A DNA stretch of 11,268 bases from an uncultured Lachnospiraceae bacterium (GTDB taxonomy: Bacteria > Bacillota > Clostridia > Lachnospirales > Lachnospiraceae): assembly GCA_937877165.1 (NCBI GenBank), contig CALEFO010000053.1:1-11268 (forward strand), written 5' to 3'. The notes below the pieces were generated by a model that had not been told where the DNA came from, ran no database searches, and was given only the letters and a program-made list of their open reading frames with translations. Position 1 is the stretch's first letter. The number at the start of each line of letters is the position of its first letter. The position numbers were made by a program, and so were the translations under genes. Below are positions 6,056 to 11,268 of this stretch, piece by piece.

Positions 6056-6745
6056 ATGAAGCACGGAAAGAAATATGTTGAGGCCGCTAAACTGATCGAC
6101 AAGTCCAAGGTTTACGAGGCTGAAGAGGCAGTTGCACTGGTAAAGAAGAGCGCATCTGCAAAATTTGATGAGACAGTTGAACTGCACATCCGCACGGGCT
6201 GTGATTCCCGTCACGCTGATCAGCAGATCCGCGGCGCGGTTGTTCTTCCTGCAGGAACCGGCAAGAAGGTTCGCGTACTGGTATTCGCGAAGGGTGCCAA
6301 GGCAGATGAGGCCACTGCGGCAGGAGCAGATTTCGTCGGCGGTGAGGAACTCATCCCGAAGATCCAGAAGGAAGGCTGGCTTGACTTCGACGTCGTTGTT
6401 GCAACTCCCGATATGATGAGCGTTGTAGGACGTCTTGGTAAGGTTCTCGGACCGAAGGGCCTGATGCCGAACCCGAAGGCTGGTACCGTAACGATGGATG
6501 TCACCAAGGCCATCGCTGATATCAAAGCCGGTAAGGTTGAGTACAGACTGGACAAGGCGAACATCATTCACGTTACTCTCGGAAAGGCATCCTTCACCGA
6601 GGAGCAGCTCATGGAGAACTTCAACGCTCTCATGTCTGCCATCGAGAAGGCAAAGCCGTCATCCGTAAAGGGCCAGTATCTGAAGAGCATCTCCATTGCA
6701 ACCACGATGGGCCCTGGCGTGAAGATCATTGCGAACAGATATTGA
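6056..6745 (+). CDS. rplA: 50S ribosomal protein L1
   Basis: L1 forms the mobile L1 stalk that helps release deacylated tRNA from the E site. In many bacteria it also represses its own operon by binding the mRNA leader. The 229-residue length is normal. Recognisable segments are KHGKKYVEAAKLID at the start, the conserved GKVLGPKGLMPNPKAGTVT in the middle, and KANIIHVTLGKASF and SISIATTMGPGVKI near the end. GGAGG (6044-6048) is 7 nt before ATG 6056. It is translated from the rplK transcript. No T-rich intrinsic terminator follows it, so some transcripts may run on into the L10 leader. Confidence 0.98.
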   Translation: MKHGKKYVEAAKLIDKSKVYEAEEAVALVKKSASAKFDETVELHIRTGCDSRHADQQIRGAVVLPAGTGKKVRVLVFAKGAKADEATAAGADFVGGEELIPKIQKEGWLDFDVVVATPDMMSVVGRLGKVLGPKGLMPNPKAGTVTMDVTKAIADIKAGKVEYRLDKANIIHVTLGKASFTEEQLMENFNALMSAIEKAKPSSVKGQYLKSISIATTMGPGVKIIANRY

Positions 6746-6818
6746 TCGGATCCAACACCGATCGCTGCCGGTGAACGGAATCGGATAGCGGGCAGGAGAA
6801 ATGAAAACAGATTTCTTC

Positions 6819-6847
6819 TTGACGCCGATATCTTGTTCTGTTATAGT
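6819..6847 (+). promoter_or_regulatory. SigA-type promoter for rplJ-rplL
   Basis: TTGACG (6819-6824) is followed after 17 bp by TATAGT (6842-6847). The predicted start near 6854 coincides with the beginning of the structured L10 leader. Confidence 0.8.
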
Positions 6848-6854
6848 AGCGAAT

Positions 6855-6969
6855 GGTTCAGACAGAACCGGCCGAAGACAGCAGGTGCCGAAAGGCGTAA
6901 TGCACAGCAGCCTGCCGAGGATGATGAAGTGAAATTCAGCTCCCTCTGTCATGCGGCAGAGGGAGTTTT
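6855..6969 (+). ncRNA. L10 leader (autoregulatory cis-acting RNA)
   Basis: The leader matches the known bacterial ribosomal L10 leader class. It shows an opening stem GGTTC/GAACC (6855-6869), then the conserved CCGAAGACAGCAGGTG on the 5' side (6872-6887) and CCTGCCGAGG on the 3' side (6911-6920). GCAGG pairs CCTGC around a small GCC-GAAA-GGC hairpin. In studied bacteria the L10-L12 complex binds this structure to repress rplJ-rplL. Here an intrinsic terminator follows inside the leader, which suggests control by transcription attenuation, as proposed for Gram-positive leaders of this class. Confidence 0.85.
6940..6969 (+). terminator. Intrinsic terminator/attenuator within the L10 leader
   Basis: CTCCCTCTG (6940-6948) pairs perfectly with CAGAGGGAG (6957-6965) around an 8-nt loop, followed by TTTT. 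It lies between the L10-binding fold and the rplJ ribosome binding site, so it can cut transcripts before the genes. The T-run is short, which fits partial and regulated termination. Confidence 0.75.
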
Positions 6970-7016
6970 CATTGATCTCCCTTGATCGGCAACAAGAATC
7001 TATAAGGAGGTAAGAA

Positions 7017-7583
7017 ATGGCAAAGATCGAAGAGAAAAAGCCTGTCGTACAGGAAATTTCCGAGAAGATCGAAGGCGCTGCATCTGTAGTGCTGGTAGAT
7101 CACAGAGGACTTACGGTTGCGCAGGATACTGAGCTCCGCAAGCAGCTCCGCGAGGCTGGCGTTCAGTACAAGGTCTACAAGAACACCATGATGCGTTTCG
7201 CATTCAAGGGAACGGACTTTGAGCAGCTGGACCAGTATCTTGACGGACCCAGTGCAGCAGCAATCTCCAAGGATGACGCAACAGCACCCGCAAGAATTCT
7301 TTATCAGTTTGCTGCGAAGGCAGACAAGCTTGAAATCAAGGGTGGCGTTGTAGAGGGCAAGGTCTATGACAAGGATGCTCTGGAAGAGATTTCCAAGATC
7401 CCTTCAAGAGAAGAGCTCCTCTCCAAGTTCCTTGGAAGCATCCAGTCTCCCATCACCAACTTCGCACGCGTTATCAAGCAGATCGCGGAGAAGAAGGAAG
7501 AGGGCGGCGAGGCAGCACCTGCAGCCGAAGCAGCTCCCGCAGCAGAAGCTGCAGCTCCGGCAGAAGCAGCTCCCGAAGCATAA
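7017..7583 (+). CDS. rplJ: 50S ribosomal protein L10
   Basis: L10 is the stalk platform: its N-terminal part binds 23S rRNA and its C-terminal helix carries L7/L12 dimers. The 188-residue protein has the family pattern EKIEGAASVVLVDHRGLTV, LRKQLREAGVQYKVYKNTM and DGPSAAAISKDD, then the helix around IPSREELLSKFLGSIQSP and NFARVIKQIAEKK. It ends in a low-complexity tail of about 25 residues (AAPAAEAAPAAEAAAPAEAA) beyond the usual ~165-175-residue core. Such alanine/glutamate tails occur in some clostridial L10 proteins and may be flexible. AAGGAGG (7004-7010) precedes ATG 7017. It is co-transcribed with rplL and controlled through the L10 leader. Confidence 0.97.
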   Translation: MAKIEEKKPVVQEISEKIEGAASVVLVDHRGLTVAQDTELRKQLREAGVQYKVYKNTMMRFAFKGTDFEQLDQYLDGPSAAAISKDDATAPARILYQFAAKADKLEIKGGVVEGKVYDKDALEEISKIPSREELLSKFLGSIQSPITNFARVIKQIAEKKEEGGEAAPAAEAAPAAEAAAPAEAAPEA

Positions 7584-7609
7584 TTGCTCCTTTCATAAGA
7601 AAGAGCAGG

Positions 7610-7624
7610 GCGGCATAGCGCCGC
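7610..7624 (+). other. Small hairpin between rplJ and rplL
   Basis: GCGGC (7610-7614) pairs GCCGC (7620-7624) around a 5-nt loop in the 75-bp gap. There is no T-run, so it is not a terminator. In other bacteria rplL is made in several-fold excess over rplJ, and an intergenic structure could help by RNA processing, but that is inference. Confidence 0.35.
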
Positions 7625-7658
7625 ACAATTTCACTATAATTATAGGAGGTCATTTAAG

Positions 7659-8033
7659 ATGGCAAAGTTATCTACCGCTGAAATCATTGATGCGATCAAA
7701 GAGTTATCCGTACTTGAGCTGAACGATCTCGTAAAGGCTTGCGAGGAAGAGTTCGGTGTATCCGCAGCAGCAGGCGTTGTTGTAGCAGCAGCAGGCGCTG
7801 GCGCAGCAGCTGAGGAAGAGAAGACTGAGTTCGATGTTGAGCTGACTGAGGTTGGCCCGAACAAGATCAAGGTTATCAAGGTTATCCGTGAGATTACCGG
7901 CCTTGGCCTGAAGGAGTCCAAGGATCTTGTTGAGGCAGCTCCGAAGGTTGTTAAGGAGGCAGCTCCGAAGGCAGAGGCTGACGACATCAAGGCTAAGCTC
8001 GAGGCTGAGGGCGCTAAGGTTACTCTTAAGTAA
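7659..8033 (+). CDS. rplL: 50S ribosomal protein L7/L12
   Basis: L7/L12 is the multicopy stalk protein that recruits translation factors and stimulates their GTP hydrolysis. The 124-residue length is normal. The N-terminal dimerisation and L10-binding segment (about 1-33, STAEIIDAIKELSVLELNDL) leads to an alanine/valine/glycine-rich flexible hinge (about 36-52). The C-terminal factor-binding domain follows (about 53-124; KTEFDVELTEVGPNKIKVIK, TGLGLKESKDLVEAAP). TAGGAGGT (7643-7650) lies 8 nt before ATG 7659. A TATAAT at 7635-7640 has no partner -35 box, so I do not call a separate promoter. The gene is followed by a strong terminator. Confidence 0.98.
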   Translation: MAKLSTAEIIDAIKELSVLELNDLVKACEEEFGVSAAAGVVVAAAGAGAAAEEEKTEFDVELTEVGPNKIKVIKVIREITGLGLKESKDLVEAAPKVVKEAAPKAEADDIKAKLEAEGAKVTLK

Positions 8034-8062
8034 TTTTACTGCACAGCTGATACAGATTTTTA

Positions 8063-8095
8063 CCCGTCACCGGTTTTCCGGTGGCGGGTTTTTTT
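8063..8095 (+). terminator. Strong intrinsic terminator after rplL
   Basis: CCCGTCACCGG (8063-8073) pairs CCGGTGGCGGG (8078-8088), an 11-bp stem with one G-U pair and a TTTT loop, followed by seven Ts (8089-8095). It separates rplJL from rpoB, which has its own promoter; in many bacteria rpoB is partly read from rplL. Confidence 0.95.
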
Positions 8096-8134
8096 ATAAT
8101 TGTTCTGAAAAGTTATCGAAATCTTCAAAATATC

Positions 8135-8161
8135 TTGACTCCACTGAAAACTTGCTATAAC
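8135..8161 (+). promoter_or_regulatory. Probable promoter for rpoB
   Basis: TTGACT (8135-8140) is followed by TATAAC (8156-8161), with a short spacer of 15 bp. TAACAT (8158-8163) would give 17 bp but is a poorer -10. The A/T-rich stretch upstream (8090-8134) could act as an UP element. The elements are clear but the spacing is off-optimum, so the exact start site is uncertain. Confidence 0.6.
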
Positions 8162-8167
8162 ATATTA

Positions 8168-8379
8168 TGCGCTATGTTCTGCAATTATGCCCTACTTTGC
8201 TCTCCTTAAGGATTAAGTTCCGGAAGAGAAAGCGGGATAAGGCACAATATGGTGGTACCTGTACACACAGCATACGAACGCCGTGGGTCCCGTAAAGGAT
8301 TTGAGCCGCCTGCAGTTTTCACATCTTCAGCGATTCTTCTTTTCCCGGACACCTGCGTTCGACAGAACGAGGTAAATGA
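8168..8379 (+). other. Long 5' leader of rpoB
   Basis: Together with the terminator and promoter, this fills the 346-bp gap between rplL and rpoB. The leader is about 210 nt. Just before the start codon, CGTTC (8356-8360) pairs GAACG (8365-8369) around GACA and overlaps the ribosome binding site GAACGAGG, so it could modulate translation. I do not recognise the rest as a known RNA class, and there is no T-run. A 42-codon frame (8167-8295) begins at the predicted transcript start but has no ribosome binding site, and I do not call it. Confidence 0.45.
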
Positions 8380-11268
8380 ATGAGCAATAAGATCAGGCTT
8401 CATCCCGCTGGCAGCGGCCAAAGCATGCGCATGAGCTATTTCCGCCAGAAGGAAGTACTGGAGATGCCGAACCTCATTGAGGTGCAGAAATCATCCTACC
8501 AGTGGTTCCTGGATCAGGGTCTTCAGGAAGTGTTTGATGATATTTCTCCGATTGAGGACTACAGCGGACATCTTTCTCTCTCCTTTGTGGGGTATCGTCT
8601 CTGCGAGGATGAGATTAAATATTCCATTGCAAAATGCAGGGAAAGAGACGCAACCTATGCGGCACCTCTTCGTGCCCGCGTCCGCCTGTACGATAAGGAG
8701 AACAAGAAGGAAGTCAAGGAGCAGGAAATCTTCATGGGTGATCTGCCCCTGATGACCCGGACGGGAACCTTCGTCATCAACGGCGCGGAGCGAGTCATCG
8801 TATCCCAGCTGGTTCGTTCTCCCGGCATCTACTACGGCATTGACAAGGATAAATACGGCAAGGAGCTGTATTCCTGCACGGTTATCCCGAACCGCGGCGC
8901 TTGGCTGGAGTATGAGACCGATTCCAATGATATTTTCTATGTCCGCGTAGACCGCACCAGAAAGGTTCCGGTCACGGTTCTCATCCGCGCCCTGGGTGTC
9001 GGAACCGATGAGGAAATTCTGGATATGTTCGGCGACGAGCCGAAGCTTCGCGGCAGCTTTACCAAGGACCCTGCTCACTCCTATGAGGAAGGTCTTCTTG
9101 AGCTGTACAAGAAGATCCGCCCCGGTGAGCCGCTCTCCGTGGAGAGTGCAGACAGCCTGATCAACGCGATGTTCTTCGATCCCAGAAGATATGATCTCGC
9201 TAAGGTTGGCCGCTACAAGTTCAACAAGAAGCTTGCGCTGCGCAACCGCATCACGGGTCACATTCTGGCGGAGGATGTGGTCGATGAGGCGAACGGAGAT
9301 GTACTCGGAAGTGCAGGAGATACCGTTACCCGCGAGATGGCAGATGAAATCCAGAACGCGGCGATCCCGTATGTCTGGATTCAGACGGATACCAGAGACC
9401 GCGTGAAGGTTCTCTCCAACCTGATGGTGGACATCACGCATTTTGTTGACTGCGATCCGGAGGAGCTTGGAATTACCGAGCAGGTTTACTATCCCGCTCT
9501 TCGCGAGATTCTTCTGCAGTATCAGGACAATGAGGATCCGGAAGCCCTTGCAGAGGCTCTTCGCAAGAGCGTGCGTGAGCTGATTCCGAAGCACATCACC
9601 AAGGAAGATATTCTGGCTTCCATCAATTACAACATGCATCTGGAGTACGGCATCGGCACGGATGACGACATCGACCACCTGGGCAATCGCCGTATCCGCA
9701 GCGTCGGAGAGCTCCTGCAGAACCAGTACCGCATCGGTCTGTCGAGACTCGAGCGCGTGGTTCGCGAGAGAATGACTACACATGATGCATCCGAGGAGAT
9801 CTCTCCTCAGGCTCTGATCAACATCAAGCCGGTGCAGGCTGCCGTAAAGGAATTCTTCGGATCCTCCCAGCTGTCCCAGTTCATGGATCAGAACAACCCG
9901 CTGTCCGAGATCACGCACAAGAGACGTCTTTCTGCACTGGGCCCCGGCGGTCTGTCAAGAGACCGTGCAGGATTCGAGGTACGAGATGTCCACTATACGC
10001 ACTACGGACGCATGTGCCCCATCGAGACACCTGAAGGACCGAACATTGGTCTGATCAACTCTCTGGCATCCTTTGCAAAGATCAACCAGTACGGCTTTAT
10101 TGAGGCTCCGTACCGCAAGATTGACCAGGATGATCCGAAGGGACCGCGCGTCACCAACGAAGTTGTCTATATGACGGCGGACGAAGAGGATAACTACCAT
10201 GTAGCACAGGCGAGCACCGTGCTGGATGAGAATGGCTACATCGTAGACAACTATGCATCCGGACGTTACCGCACGGAGACCTCTTCCTATCCGAGAACCT
10301 TGTTCCAGTACATGGACGTGTCTCCCCGGATGGTATTCTCGGTGGCAACCTCGCTCGTTCCGTTCCTGCAGAACGACGACGCAAACCGTGCGCTGATGGG
10401 CTCCAACATGCAGCGTCAGGGTGTGCCGCTCATTACAACCGAGGCTCCTGTTGTCGGAACCGGCATGGAAGAGAAGGCAGCAAGAGACTCCGGCGTCTGC
10501 GTTATTGCGGAGAAGCCAGGCACGGCTGTTTTCGTGGACGCAACGAAGATTTCGGTAAAATACGACGATGGAACCTCGGAAGACATTGAACTGATCAAGC
10601 ACCTTCGTTCCAACCAGTCGAACTGCTATAACCAGAAGCCGGTTGTCAACACAGGCGATCACTTCGAAGAGGGAGCCATCCTTGCGGACGGTGCTTCCAC
10701 CCAGAACGGTGTGCTGGCACTCGGCAAGAACCCGCTGATCGGATTCATGTGCTGGGAAGGCTACAACTACGAGGATGCCGTTCTTCTTTCCGAGAGACTG
10801 GTCAAGGACGATGTCTATACTTCGATTCACATTGAGGAGTATGAGGCGGAGGCCCGCGATACGAAGCTCGGACCGGAAGAAATCACCCGTGATGTTCCGG
10901 GTGTGGGTGAGGACGCTCTGAAGGATCTGGATGAGAACGGCGTGATCCGGATCGGCGCAGAGGTTCGTGCCGGTGATATCCTGGTCGGAAAAGTCACTCC
11001 GAAGGGAGAGACGGAGCTGACCGCAGAGGAAAGACTTCTTCGCGCTATCTTCGGCGAGAAGGCAAGAGAGGTCCGCGATACATCCCTGAAGGTTCCGCAC
11101 GGTGAGTACGGAATCATTGTGGACACCAAGATTTTCACCAGAGAGAACGGCGATGAGCTCGCTCCCGGTGTGAACAAGGCAGTCCGCATCTATATCGCCC
11201 AGAAGAGAAAGATCTCGGTCGGCGACAAGATGGCAGGCCGTCACGGAAACAAGGGTGTCGTTTCCAGA
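8380..11268 (+). CDS. rpoB: DNA-directed RNA polymerase beta subunit (3' end beyond the window)
   Basis: The beta subunit forms one pincer of RNA polymerase and much of its active-site cleft. The window holds 963 codons with no stop and ends in the conserved GDKMAGRHGNKGVVS, roughly three quarters of the usual ~1200-1290 residues. The start is ATG 8380, 7 nt after AACGAGG; the product begins MSNKIRLHPAGSGQSMRMSY, as in related clostridia, and an in-frame ATG at 8425 is less well placed. Family segments in order include LIEVQKSSYQWF, INGAERVIVSQLVRSPG, the rifampicin-binding region at residues 494-520 (SSQLSQFMDQNNPLSEITHK), CPIETPEGPNIGLINSL and GYNYEDAVLLSERL. Residues matching E. coli Q513, D516, H526, R529, S531 and L533 are all the sensitive type. 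rpoC would be expected next. Confidence 0.99.
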   Translation, partial: MSNKIRLHPAGSGQSMRMSYFRQKEVLEMPNLIEVQKSSYQWFLDQGLQEVFDDISPIEDYSGHLSLSFVGYRLCEDEIKYSIAKCRERDATYAAPLRARVRLYDKENKKEVKEQEIFMGDLPLMTRTGTFVINGAERVIVSQLVRSPGIYYGIDKDKYGKELYSCTVIPNRGAWLEYETDSNDIFYVRVDRTRKVPVTVLIRALGVGTDEEILDMFGDEPKLRGSFTKDPAHSYEEGLLELYKKIRPGEPLSVESADSLINAMFFDPRRYDLAKVGRYKFNKKLALRNRITGHILAEDVVDEANGDVLGSAGDTVTREMADEIQNAAIPYVWIQTDTRDRVKVLSNLMVDITHFVDCDPEELGITEQVYYPALREILLQYQDNEDPEALAEALRKSVRELIPKHITKEDILASINYNMHLEYGIGTDDDIDHLGNRRIRSVGELLQNQYRIGLSRLERVVRERMTTHDASEEISPQALINIKPVQAAVKEFFGSSQLSQFMDQNNPLSEITHKRRLSALGPGGLSRDRAGFEVRDVHYTHYGRMCPIETPEGPNIGLINSLASFAKINQYGFIEAPYRKIDQDDPKGPRVTNEVVYMTADEEDNYHVAQASTVLDENGYIVDNYASGRYRTETSSYPRTLFQYMDVSPRMVFSVATSLVPFLQNDDANRALMGSNMQRQGVPLITTEAPVVGTGMEEKAARDSGVCVIAEKPGTAVFVDATKISVKYDDGTSEDIELIKHLRSNQSNCYNQKPVVNTGDHFEEGAILADGASTQNGVLALGKNPLIGFMCWEGYNYEDAVLLSERLVKDDVYTSIHIEEYEAEARDTKLGPEEITRDVPGVGEDALKDLDENGVIRIGAEVRAGDILVGKVTPKGETELTAEERLLRAIFGEKAREVRDTSLKVPHGEYGIIVDTKIFTRENGDELAPGVNKAVRIYIAQKRKISVGDKMAGRHGNKGVVSR

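Noticed and set aside
6801..6932. 43-residue frame with a GGAG two bases before its ATG, upstream of rplJ
   Set aside because: It overlaps the rplJ promoter and the conserved L10 leader, whose structure explains the sequence better; the ribosome-site spacing is too short.
7635..7640. TATAAT just upstream of rplL as a separate promoter
   Set aside because: No -35-like sequence lies 15-19 bp upstream; that area is the GCGGC hairpin.
8167..8295. 42-codon upstream open frame with an Arg/Lys-rich centre in the rpoB leader
   Set aside because: Its ATG falls at the predicted transcript start with no ribosome binding site, and nothing in the composition suggests a real peptide.
9859..9939. Rifampicin-resistance substitutions in rpoB
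   Set aside because: All the usual resistance positions have the normal residues; the few differences nearby (for example L instead of I before SALG) are ordinary variation.

Overview
The window reads as a chromosomal segment of a fairly GC-rich member of the Clostridia, most likely a Lachnospiraceae relative. The basis is the RpoB, NusG and L11/L1/L10/L12 protein sequences, strong GGAGG-type ribosome binding sites, SigA-type promoters and the order rpmG-secE-nusG / rplK-rplA / rplJ-rplL / rpoB. Genus and species cannot be settled by reading alone. All genes I accept lie on the + strand.

Region 1 (1-3822) is the unusual part. It opens with a 55-bp sequence present twice (1-55 and 77-131), rich in inverted repeats. 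Then comes one long open frame (160-3822). Its first ~165 codons look like the N-terminal part of an IS1182-type transposase, with no catalytic domain. The rest is a complete GH2 beta-galactosidase (LacZ) with catalytic and metal-binding residues intact. LacZ has no obvious start codon of its own at the junction, so an insertion-sequence remnant appears to supply its start and ribosome binding site.

Region 2 (3823-4179) has no credible gene. It holds a run of four tightly packed hairpins bracketed by a near-identical 12-bp direct repeat, then a consensus promoter, a hairpin with a T-run at the very start of the transcript, and a short leader.

Region 3 (4180-8033) is the conserved ribosomal-protein/transcription block: rpmG (L33), secE and nusG from one promoter; rplK-rplA (L11, L1) from a second; rplJ-rplL (L10, L7/L12) from a third. 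Autoregulatory RNA elements are visible. A candidate L1-binding structure abuts the rplK ribosome binding site, and a recognisable L10 leader with an intrinsic terminator precedes rplJ. NusG carries an unusual ~83-residue acidic N-terminal extension.

Region 4 (8034-11268) has a strong terminator after rplL, a separate promoter and ~210-nt leader, and rpoB, which runs off the window after 963 codons. Its rifampicin-site residues are the normal ones.

The conserved block makes L33, the stalk proteins L11, L1, L10 and L12, the SecE translocase subunit, the NusG elongation factor and the RNA polymerase beta subunit, so it joins transcription, translation and secretion. I see no defence, toxin or biosynthetic system. 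The best candidates for something undescribed are the transposase-LacZ fusion, the repeats in front of it, the hairpin block behind it and the NusG extension.
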